Assembly (NCBI RefSeq): GCF_031846645.1
Contig: NZ_JAVRHN010000003.1
Location: forward strand, 248,001-312,000
Direction: 5' to 3'
Origin: Autumnicola psychrophila
GTDB taxonomy: Bacteria > Bacteroidota > Bacteroidia > Flavobacteriales > Flavobacteriaceae
DNA: 64,000 nucleotides
In this document: one piece after another, positions 8,105 through 15,805 of the stretch
Numbering within the stretch: the first letter of the stretch is position 1
Layout of the letters: each line of letters opens with the position of its first letter
Program-made: the position numbers and the translations under genes
Notes under the pieces: generated by a model
Database searches by the model: none
Seen by the model: only the letters and a program-made list of their open reading frames with translations
Told to the model about the DNA's origin: nothing

Positions 8105-10153
8105 TTATTCGGGATACTCAACTCTCAAGTGATAAATATTCTTAAGCTTACGTTTTAGAATTTTCTTTACAAGTTGAATTTCCTTAAATGTGATATTGGA
8201 GTTTAAAAACTGGCCATCCTTCATCTGTTTATTAATAATTTTTTCAACAAAATCATCAATAAGTATAGAAGTTGGCTCTTTTAAACTCTTACTGGCAGCC
8301 TCCACACTATCACACATCATCAAAATCGCAGTTTCCTTACTAAAAGGAATGGGTCCGGGATAACGAAAGTCATCGGGATTTACTTCTTCACTACTACTTT
8401 CCTTTTCTTTCATAAGAAAGTAATAAACAGTGCTCGTTCCATGATGGGTTCTAATAAAATCTATCACTCTATCTGGAAGATTATTCCGCTTGGCAATCTC
8501 AATACCCTTAATTACATGTTCAATAATAATCTCTGCACTTTCGCGGGGTGAAAGTTCATCGTGAGAATTAACAGCAGTAGTTTGATTTTCTGTAAAGTAG
8601 GTCGGGTTCTGCATTTTACCAATATCGTGGTACAGCGCACCAACTCTTACCATCATTGCGTTTGCCTGAATTTCGTTAGCTGCAGCTTCGGCAAGATTGG
8701 CAACATTTAATGAATGGTGAAAGGTTCCCGGCGCCTTTTCTGCAAGTTCTTTAAGTAATCTGGAATTAGTATCAGATAGTTCCAGCAAAGACATATCGGA
8801 AACCATCCCGAAGATTTTTTCGTAAATATAAATAAGTGGTTGAACAAAAAGCGTAGCGAGTCCACCAAGTAGAAAAGTAAGAAATACCTCCCCTTCCACA
8901 TCGGCTATACTTCCCTCCTGGATAATGGTAAAGGCAAAATAGGAAATAATATATACCAGAGTTATCTGCCCCACCGATATAAAAAGATTTGCTCGCTTAT
9001 ACAATTCTGAAACCGTCAGAATTGTTACAATACCAGCTATAATTTGCAGAAACATATACTCATAACTATTAGGCACAATAAACCCAAGCAACAAAACAGT
9101 TATTACATGTGTAAAAAGCCCCAATCGCGCATCAAAAAAAGCTTTAAGAGTTAAAGGCAAAATACAAAGAGGAACCACATAGACATAATCTATGTTAAAT
9201 TTTACCACCAAAGTGGTAAGCATTACCATAAAAATAATATTAAAAAATATAAAAGTAACTTTTACATTATTTTCAAATATATCTCTTCTATACTTTCTAA
9301 TAAAGAGCAATAACATAAGCAAAGCCAGAGCTACCAAAGTACTATAGCCAACTAAAATCCAGTTGTGATTGTCCTCGCTCCATACCTGTGATTCATATTC
9401 CTGTTTAAGAGATCGCAAAATATTATACTTGGCATTATCCACAACTTCCCCTTTCGCAATAACCCTACTCCCCTGTTCAATAATACCCCGTGTATACGAG
9501 ATATTATTCAGTTTGCTTTCCAGCTCTTTTTGAGTGAGATCGTTATTGTAGACAACATTGGGTTCTACGGAATTAAAAAATACTTCCAGCAGTTCGGTTC
9601 TAAAAAATCCAAGATTTGCCTGATCTATTTCGTTATTGAGAAAAGTGCTGATATCTCCCTGCTTCAGGATCTTCTTATAGGTAACTTCGTAGGCTTCATT
9701 TCCCTTTCGAAGATAAACCAGCTGCTCAGGTTGCATCCTGCTACTCTCCTGCAACAAACCATTATTGTAGATTTTCTCTATTGTATTTTCTACAAAATTA
9801 TTCAGCGGCCTTTCTGCTAAGTCAAGTATGCTATCACTAAAAGTTCTTTGAATTTCCTGAAGTCCATCGAATTTCACTCTTTCTACTACAGCCGTATCAA
9901 ATTCATAGTAAGGGATAAGACTATTCCTGATTTCCTGTCTTTCCTCCTGGATCTCCTCTTCGGTCTTTAAAATTGCAAAATCAAACGGAGCATAAAGGTT
10001 TTCATATTGCCAGGGTTTATTTTTGGGGATGTCGTACTTAAATTTCCCTCCCTTTGGCAGCAGGTAAACTATTAAAACTGCGGTGAGTATAAATAAAAAA
10101 ACTTTATAAAAAAGCGCCTGGTTTTTATAAAGGTTATTTACGAAATTGCTCAT
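8105..10153 (-). CDS. 7TM-HD domain phosphodiesterase, PgpH type
   Basis: 682 aa. There is one N-terminal membrane helix (FLFILTAVLIVYLLP), then a roughly 230-residue extracytoplasmic 7TMR-HDED domain, about seven helices from residue 265, and a cytoplasmic HD domain. In the HD domain HHSLNVANLAEAAA and LYHDIGKMQNP supply the metal-binding His and His-Asp, and IRTHHGTS the later His residues. Members such as Listeria PgpH degrade cyclic di-AMP to pApA, so a role in c-di-AMP turnover is likely by homology. It has its own spacer on both sides and is divergent from the thiolase. Confidence 0.9.
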   Translation of the reverse strand: MSNFVNNLYKNQALFYKVFLFILTAVLIVYLLPKGGKFKYDIPKNKPWQYENLYAPFDFAILKTEEEIQEERQEIRNSLIPYYEFDTAVVERVKFDGLQEIQRTFSDSILDLAERPLNNFVENTIEKIYNNGLLQESSRMQPEQLVYLRKGNEAYEVTYKKILKQGDISTFLNNEIDQANLGFFRTELLEVFFNSVEPNVVYNNDLTQKELESKLNNISYTRGIIEQGSRVIAKGEVVDNAKYNILRSLKQEYESQVWSEDNHNWILVGYSTLVALALLMLLLFIRKYRRDIFENNVKVTFIFFNIIFMVMLTTLVVKFNIDYVYVVPLCILPLTLKAFFDARLGLFTHVITVLLLGFIVPNSYEYMFLQIIAGIVTILTVSELYKRANLFISVGQITLVYIISYFAFTIIQEGSIADVEGEVFLTFLLGGLATLFVQPLIYIYEKIFGMVSDMSLLELSDTNSRLLKELAEKAPGTFHHSLNVANLAEAAANEIQANAMMVRVGALYHDIGKMQNPTYFTENQTTAVNSHDELSPRESAEIIIEHVIKGIEIAKRNNLPDRVIDFIRTHHGTSTVYYFLMKEKESSSEEVNPDDFRYPGPIPFSKETAILMMCDSVEAASKSLKEPTSILIDDFVEKIINKQMKDGQFLNSNITFKEIQLVKKILKRKLKNIYHLRVEYPE

Positions 10154-10266
10154 ACATAAATTCAGCTAGTAATCAAATGTACTAAAAATCACCCTGAATC
10201 ATAACCTATTATTAAGTTCCTTATAAAATCATTAACTTCGCAATACCACACATACAATAAAAAATT

Positions 10267-11445
10267 ATGAATAGAGAAGTAGTAATAGTAAGTGCAGTAC
10301 GCACTCCCATAGGAAGTTTCCTTGGGAGCCTTTCCAGTGTACCCGCCACAAAACTGGGATCTGTAGCAATAAAAGGAGCATTAGAAAAAATAAACCTGAA
10401 GCCTGAGCTTGTAGAAGAAGTTTTAATGGGAAACGTTGTGCAGGCAGGCGTGGGACAGGCACCTGCAAGACAGGCTGCCTTAGGTGCAGGTATCCCTGCA
10501 ACCGTTCCCTGTACAACAGTCAATAAGGTTTGTGCAAGTGGTATGAAAGCCATGATGCAGGGAGCTCAATCTATAATGTTGGGCGATACTTCCATAGTGG
10601 TTGCCGGAGGTATGGAAAATATGAGTCTCATTCCGCATTATATCCACCTTAGGAATGGTAAGAAATTTGGTCCCGCAAATATGGAAGACGGCCTGCAAAA
10701 GGACGGACTTGTAGATGCTTACGATAACAATGCCATGGGTGTATGCGCAGACTTATGCGCAAATGAGTATGATTTCTCAAGGGAAGATCAGGACACATAT
10801 GCAATCCAATCTTATAATCGATCCACAAAAGCCTGGAAAGAAGGTAAATTCAATAATGAAGTGGTTCCTGTTGAAGTTCCACAGCGAAAAAGGGCCCCTA
10901 TTGTTGTAAAAGAAGATGAAGAATATAAGAATGTGAAGATGGACAGAATTTCTTCTCTTAAACCTGCTTTTAGTAAAGAAGGTACGGTAACAGCAGCAAA
11001 TGCTTCTACAATAAATGATGGTGCTGCAGCAGTGGTACTAATGAGTCGTGAAAAAGCTGAAGAATTAGGTTTGAAAATTCTGGCCACCATTAGAAGTTTT
11101 GCAGATGCTGCCCAAGAGCCAAAATGGTTTACCACTTCACCTGCTAAAGCGCTTCCTAAAGCATTAGCAAATGCCAAAATTAAACAGGAAGAGGTAGATT
11201 TCTTTGAATTTAATGAAGCTTTTTCTGTTGTAGGTCTCGCTAACATGAAAATTTTAGGACTTAGTGATAAAATCACCAACGTAAACGGAGGATCTGTTTC
11301 GCTGGGACATCCACTAGGATGCAGCGGTGCCAGAATTGTGGTAACTTTATTAAATGTGCTGGAACAGAATAATGCTAAAATAGGTGCTGCAGCAATTTGC
11401 AATGGCGGTGGTGGTGCCTCAGCTATGATAATAGAACGTCCTTAA
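10267..11445 (+). CDS. Acetyl-CoA C-acetyltransferase (thiolase)
   Basis: 392 aa, the standard biosynthetic-type thiolase length. The catalytic residues are all visible: nucleophile C89 in NKVCASGMKA, H348 in SLGHPLGCSGAR and C378 in AICNGGGGASA. It condenses two acetyl-CoA to acetoacetyl-CoA or runs the reverse cleavage, in the cytoplasm. No other beta-oxidation or ketone-body gene is adjacent, so the pathway cannot be fixed from context. The NlpC/P60 gene starts 21 bp downstream on the same strand and may be co-transcribed. Confidence 0.95.
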   Translation: MNREVVIVSAVRTPIGSFLGSLSSVPATKLGSVAIKGALEKINLKPELVEEVLMGNVVQAGVGQAPARQAALGAGIPATVPCTTVNKVCASGMKAMMQGAQSIMLGDTSIVVAGGMENMSLIPHYIHLRNGKKFGPANMEDGLQKDGLVDAYDNNAMGVCADLCANEYDFSREDQDTYAIQSYNRSTKAWKEGKFNNEVVPVEVPQRKRAPIVVKEDEEYKNVKMDRISSLKPAFSKEGTVTAANASTINDGAAAVVLMSREKAEELGLKILATIRSFADAAQEPKWFTTSPAKALPKALANAKIKQEEVDFFEFNEAFSVVGLANMKILGLSDKITNVNGGSVSLGHPLGCSGARIVVTLLNVLEQNNAKIGAAAICNGGGGASAMIIERP

Positions 11446-11466
11446 CTTCTTTTTAATTTCTACTGA

Positions 11467-12216
11467 ATGCAATATGGTATTTGCCATTTAAGTATCGCTC
11501 CTATTCGAATTTCTCCTTCCCATCAAAGTGAAATGGTCTCCCAGGTATTATATGGTGAACATTTTAAAATTCTTGAAGAACGAGGTAAATGGAGCAGAAT
11601 TCGTCTCGCTTTTGATGAATCTGAAGCATGGATAAGCAACAAACAATATCTTAAAATAGAAGAAGAAGAATATCACAGCCTCTTAGGCCAAGATCAAAGT
11701 TTATCGGCCGATTTGTTGAGTTATGTGGTAAATAAGCAGGGGCATTTAATGGCTGTCCCCTTGGGATCATCTTTAAATTTTGTTCAAAAACTTCAACATA
11801 GATTTGAAGGGGAAATATCTTCAGGTATAAGCAATAAAGAGAAGTTAGTACACTCTGCTCTTCTATATTTAAACTGCCCCTATTGCTGGGGTGGTAAATC
11901 TCCTTTAGGAATTGACGCGAGTGGTTTTACACAAATGGTCTATAAATTGAATGGCCACAGAATCAAAAGAAATTCTGAAGACCAGGCAAGACAGGGATTA
12001 GCATTAAGTTTTATTGAAGAAAGCGAACCCGGAGATTTAGCATTTTTTGACAATAATGAAGGAATCATTGATCATGTAGGTATTATGATGCAGGATAATT
12101 ATATTATTCATGTAGACGGAATGGTGAGAATAGATCGTATTGATCATTCCGGCATTTTTAACGTTGACCTAAAACGACATACTCATAAACTTCGTGTCAT
12201 CAAGAAAATTATTTAA
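11467..12216 (+). CDS. NlpC/P60 (C40) family protein with catalytic Cys replaced by Ala
   Basis: 249 aa. Residues 1 to about 65 form an SH3-like domain (VLYGEHFKILEERGKWSRI), followed by a linker and an NlpC/P60 domain from about residue 120. Active C40 peptidases have G-I-D-C-S-G-F; here the sequence reads GIDASGF with Ala151 (codon gcg at 11917-11919). The partner histidines are kept: H203 in DHVGIMM and H215 in YIIHVDG. Two cysteines, C137 and C140 (NCPYCWGG), lie 11-14 residues before the lost nucleophile. The rest of the fold looks intact, so this is either an inactive cell-wall binding protein or one that has changed chemistry. It has no obvious signal peptide. A hairpin terminator follows directly. 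Confidence 0.9.
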   Translation: MQYGICHLSIAPIRISPSHQSEMVSQVLYGEHFKILEERGKWSRIRLAFDESEAWISNKQYLKIEEEEYHSLLGQDQSLSADLLSYVVNKQGHLMAVPLGSSLNFVQKLQHRFEGEISSGISNKEKLVHSALLYLNCPYCWGGKSPLGIDASGFTQMVYKLNGHRIKRNSEDQARQGLALSFIEESEPGDLAFFDNNEGIIDHVGIMMQDNYIIHVDGMVRIDRIDHSGIFNVDLKRHTHKLRVIKKII

Positions 12217-12224
12217 AAAAAGAA

Positions 12225-12256
12225 GCCGTCTCATTTACCAAAATGAGGCGGTTTTT
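12225..12256 (+). terminator. Hairpin terminator, also one end of the IS1182 remnant
   Basis: Starting 9 bp after the NlpC/P60 stop, gccgtctcattt pairs with aaatgaggcgg around a 4-nt loop (one G-U pair) and runs into six T residues. An almost identical hairpin borders the second IS1182 remnant at 45021, so it is probably the terminal inverted repeat of that element as well as a terminator. Confidence 0.75.
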
Positions 12257-12331
12257 TATTTATATGGGAATTATATACCAGATGATTTTATTTTTGCACG
12301 GATTTTCTTCGATAATTAAAGAAAGCTGTTC

Positions 12332-12715
12332 TTAGGCACTCTTATTTGTTAAGTTATGTGCCAGGGCGTGTAATCCGAATTTTCCAGTTCATTTTTCCCA
12401 GTCCACGGTAGGGTAATCTTTTAAAATTTCAGTGGTGTTTTATATGAGCAAATACCCGCTCTACATCTGCCGTTCGTTTTTTTATTTTTGTTCCTCTATT
12501 TCTGATAATAGCTCCTCCCGAACCTTTTGTTTATATCGCTCAAGGCATGGTTACTTTCTAAAAATCAATGGCTGAATATCCAAATGTTCAATCACTCCAT
12601 TGACAATTTTAACCGGATGATCCCCAAAAATCAATTCTTCAAAGAATGGTAGTAGATGCCAGTTTTGCTGCTGGTTATACTCTTTAGATTTATGATTAAT
12701 AATTTTCATCACCAT
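12332..12715 (-). pseudogene. Decayed IS1182-family transposase, internally deleted
   Basis: On the minus strand an intact 54-codon start (12715-12551) reads NQQQNWHLLPFFEELIFGDH and VIEHLDIQPL, the N-terminus of IS1182-type DDE transposases. It stops at 12551 and resumes in other frames as a transposase C-terminus: LERYKQKVREELLSEIEE, then KKRTADVERVFAHIKHH, a stop, FKRLPYRGLGK, a frameshift, and HALAHNLTNKSA ending at 12332. The catalytic core of about 300 codons is gone. Hairpins at 12225-12256 and 12769-12796 probably mark the element ends. It cannot make transposase. Confidence 0.85.
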
Positions 12716-12761
12716 TACTTAAAAATTTAAAATCCTTACAAAAAAGCAGCTGCAGTCGTAA

Positions 12762-12803
12762 AACAAAAAAGCTGCCTCAAATAAATGAGACAGCTTCTTT
12801 AAA
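12762..12803 (-). terminator. rpsA terminator
   Basis: On the minus strand a stem of aagctgtctca with tgaggcagctt closes a short AT loop and runs into six T residues, 19-26 bp after the rpsA stop codon. It sits at the presumed right edge of the IS1182 remnant, so the element end may have been recruited as the terminator. Confidence 0.75.
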
Positions 12804-12821
12804 TTTATAAAACTTCGGAAA

Positions 12822-14675
12822 TTATTTTCCTTCCATTTTGTCTTTCAATGCCTGAAGATCTGCATTAACATCACCAATAGTGGTGTTTGAGCTGTTTTGC
12901 GCGGCAGCTTTCTTAGCAGCCTGCTTAACGATCTTCTGCTCTTCCTCTCTGTGAACAGCAGCGTGAGACGCCACTACTCTCTTGAATTCTTTATTGAATT
13001 CAATGATCTGGAATTCTGCAGATTCACCTTTCTTCAGTTTGTTACCGTCTTCTTTCTCAAGATGTCTTTGTGGAACAAAAGCAGTAATATCTTCGTTAAA
13101 GTCGATGGTAGCACCTTTGTCTACGATTTCAGAAATTTCAGCAGTATGAGTAGTTCCTACAGCGAATTCATCTTCGTATTTATCCCATGGATTGCTCTCG
13201 ATTTGTTTGTGACCTAAACTTAGTTTACGCCCTTCAACATCAAGCTCCAATACAACAACTTCCAAAGTATCACCTACATTAGTGAATTCTGATGGATGTT
13301 TGATTTTCTTGGTCCATGAAAGATCAGAGATATAGATCAATCCGTCAATTCCTTCTTCAAGTTCTACGAACACACCAAAGTTGGTGAAGTTACGTACAAT
13401 ACCAGAATGTCTTGAACCTACAGGATATTTAGAAGTAATATCTGTCCATGGATCTGGAGTCAATTGCTTGATACCAAGGGACATTTTACGATCTTCCCTG
13501 TCTAAAGTAAGGATTTGAGCTTCAACTTCATCTCCAACATTTACGAAATCCTGAGCAGATCGCAAGTGCGTGCTCCATGACATTTCAGAAACGTGGATAA
13601 GACCTTCCACACCTTCAGCAACTTCGATAAATGCACCATAATCTGCGATTACAACTACTTTACCTTTTACTTTATCTCCAACTTTAAGCTCATTGTCAAG
13701 TGCTTCCCAAGGATGCTGACTCAATTGCTTAAGACCTAACTGGATTCTTGTCTTAGCTTCATCAAAGTCAAGAATTACCACGTTAAGTTTCTGGTCTAGT
13801 TCAACAATCTCGTTTGGATGGTTAATTCTTGACCAAGAAAGATCGGTGATATGTACAAGTCCATCAACACCTCCAAGGTCAACAAATACTCCGTAAGAAG
13901 TAATGTTTTTAACAGTACCTTCAAGTACCTGACCTTTTTCAAGCTGACCGATGATTTCTTTCTTCTGCTCTTCAATATCTGCTTCGATAAGCGCTTTATG
14001 AGAAACAACAACGTTTTTGAATTCGTGGTTGATTTTTACAACCTTAAATTCCATTGTTTTACCTACATAAGCATCGTAGTCACGGATTGGCTTAACGTCT
14101 ATCTGAGAACCTGGCAGGAACGCCTCAATTCCAAATACGTCTACAATCATACCACCTTTGGTACGACATTTCACAAATCCATTTACAATAAGACCTTCGT
14201 CATGTGCTTTGTTCACACGTTCCCAGGCTTTGATCACACGAGCTTTACGGTGAGAAAGGATTAATTGTCCTGTTGCGTCTTCACGAACATCAATTAATAC
14301 CTCAACAGCATCTCCTTCTTTAAGATCTGGATTGTAACGGAATTCATTTAAGGAAATAACTCCTTCACTTTTCGCGTTGATATCAATAATCGCGTCACGA
14401 TCTGTAATATTAATTACAGTTCCCGTAACAACCTCATCATTAAGTGTATCTACGAAATTCTCTTCTACCAATTTTTCAAATTCTTCCAGCTTCTGGTCAT
14501 CAATCGGGTCGATCCCCTCTTCATAATTATGCCAGTTGAATTCTTTAAGGAATTGCTCAGGATCTTGTTGTTGCTTAACAGGTTCCGGTTGTGAATCTGT
14601 AGCCATTCCAGCCACTTCCTGAACTTCAGGTGCGTTAGATTCCTGAGATTCTTGTTTGTTTGTTTCTTCAGCCAT
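12822..14675 (-). CDS. rpsA: 30S ribosomal protein S1
   Basis: 617 aa from the ATG at 14675 (MAEETNKQ...). An upstream in-frame start would add 20 unlikely hydrophobic residues. Repeated S1 (OB-fold) RNA-binding domains run through the protein; each carries a copy of the G-x-V motif, such as GTVKNITSYGVFVDLGG, GKVVVIADYGAFIEVAEG and GIVRNFTNFGVFVELEEG. The acidic Gln/Glu-rich N-terminal 60 residues are the usual Bacteroidota extension. S1 brings mRNA to the small subunit; in this phylum, where Shine-Dalgarno sequences are weak, it is important for initiation. A good promoter lies at 14802-14831. Confidence 0.97.
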   Translation of the reverse strand: MAEETNKQESQESNAPEVQEVAGMATDSQPEPVKQQQDPEQFLKEFNWHNYEEGIDPIDDQKLEEFEKLVEENFVDTLNDEVVTGTVINITDRDAIIDINAKSEGVISLNEFRYNPDLKEGDAVEVLIDVREDATGQLILSHRKARVIKAWERVNKAHDEGLIVNGFVKCRTKGGMIVDVFGIEAFLPGSQIDVKPIRDYDAYVGKTMEFKVVKINHEFKNVVVSHKALIEADIEEQKKEIIGQLEKGQVLEGTVKNITSYGVFVDLGGVDGLVHITDLSWSRINHPNEIVELDQKLNVVILDFDEAKTRIQLGLKQLSQHPWEALDNELKVGDKVKGKVVVIADYGAFIEVAEGVEGLIHVSEMSWSTHLRSAQDFVNVGDEVEAQILTLDREDRKMSLGIKQLTPDPWTDITSKYPVGSRHSGIVRNFTNFGVFVELEEGIDGLIYISDLSWTKKIKHPSEFTNVGDTLEVVVLELDVEGRKLSLGHKQIESNPWDKYEDEFAVGTTHTAEISEIVDKGATIDFNEDITAFVPQRHLEKEDGNKLKKGESAEFQIIEFNKEFKRVVASHAAVHREEEQKIVKQAAKKAAAQNSSNTTIGDVNADLQALKDKMEGK

Positions 14676-14801
14676 TGCTGATAATAATATTTGTATCCTG
14701 TGTTTCTTCGGAAGAAATTCTGCAATTAAAAACACAGAAGTGATTTTAGTATTTGATTTTCAGCCCTTTTTGCTCTCCCGGATTATTGCCAAAAAGGAGT
14801 G

Positions 14802-14831
14802 CAAAAATACAACTTAATTTCTGAATTTCAA
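14802..14831 (-). promoter_or_regulatory. Bacteroidota-type promoter of rpsA
   Basis: On the minus strand TTG (14829-14831) is followed after 19 nt by TATTTTTG (14802-14809), matching the phylum's TTG / TAnnTTTG consensus. It predicts a leader of about 120 nt before the rpsA start codon, long enough for the autoregulation known for S1 in other bacteria. Confidence 0.6.
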
Positions 14832-14967
14832 ATCTATAAACTTATCTTTTGAAGATTATTTTAAAAATTCTCTAAAAGAAAAAGTTAAACCCAAACAACT
14901 ACACTGCCAATTCACAACCTCTTTCTGAAGATAAAGATTAAAATTGACTGGTTTACAGAAACATAAA

Positions 14968-15672
14968 CTACTTATTTTGTGCCGCAGCGATTGCCTCTTT
15001 AGCTAATTTCATAATTTTCTCTGACTGTTCCTCCAGAGTTAAATCAGAATTATCAATTTCTATAGCGTCTTTGGCCATAATCAGAGGAGAATCTTCACGG
15101 GTAGAGTCCATATAATCTCTCTCTTTTACATTCTTAAGCACATCTTCAAACGCTACATTTTCACCACGCTCACATAATTCTTTATATCTTCTTTCTGCAC
15201 GGGTTTGCGTAGAGGCGGTCATAAATAATTTTAAATCGGCATCGGGAAAAACAACAGTTCCAATATCACGGCCATCCATCACCACACCTTTATCTTTTCC
15301 CATTTCCTGCTGTTGTTGTACTAACATCTCCCTCACTTTAGAAACCGTCGCCACCTTACTTACATTATTGGAAACTTCCATTAAACGGATTTCTTTTTCC
15401 ACGTTTTCTTTATTCAGATAAATCTCTCCGTAACCCAATTTTTCATCGAAAACGAACCTTAGGTTAATAAAAGGCAAGTGGCGAAGAATTGCTTCTTCAT
15501 CAAAATTAGTTTCTGTCACGAAAAGATGGCGCATTACATATAAAGTAACCGCACGGTACATTGCTCCGGTATCAACATAAATATATCCCAGTTCCTTTGC
15601 AAGCTGCTTTGCTATAGTACTTTTCCCTGTAGAAGAAAAACCGTCTATAGCTATAGTTATCTTTTTATCCAT
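14968..15672 (-). CDS. cmk: Cytidylate kinase
   Basis: 234 aa, the usual length for (d)CMP kinase. The P-loop GFSSTGKST is at residues 11-19, followed by GYIYVDTGAMYRAVTLY, the VVMDGRDIGTVVFPDA segment that contacts CMP, and the Arg-rich lid AERRYKEL. It phosphorylates CMP and dCMP with ATP in pyrimidine salvage. It lies between lon and rpsA on the same strand, an arrangement (cmk next to rpsA) found in many bacteria. A strong terminator at 15742-15787 separates it from lon. Confidence 0.96.
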   Translation of the reverse strand: MDKKITIAIDGFSSTGKSTIAKQLAKELGYIYVDTGAMYRAVTLYVMRHLFVTETNFDEEAILRHLPFINLRFVFDEKLGYGEIYLNKENVEKEIRLMEVSNNVSKVATVSKVREMLVQQQQEMGKDKGVVMDGRDIGTVVFPDADLKLFMTASTQTRAERRYKELCERGENVAFEDVLKNVKERDYMDSTREDSPLIMAKDAIEIDNSDLTLEEQSEKIMKLAKEAIAAAQNK

Positions 15673-15741
15673 TAGATTTTATTATAAGTACGAAAACTAC
15701 AATATTAAGCATTAGACCATGTACTCCCTAATTTCTCAATA

Positions 15742-15787
15742 AAGAAAAGCCCCCAAAAAGATAGTTACTTTTTCGAGGGCTTTTATT
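15742..15787 (-). terminator. lon terminator
   Basis: On the minus strand aaaagccctcgaaaaag pairs with ctttttgggggcttttc around a 7-nt loop (one mismatch or G-U) and ends in a T-rich run, starting 19 bp after the lon stop codon. Confidence 0.85.
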
Positions 15788-15805
15788 AAAACTTATGATT
15801 TTTAA

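Noticed and set aside
10221..10698. Several minus-strand frames under the thiolase gene
   Set aside because: Shadow frames of a gene with all catalytic residues in the other strand.
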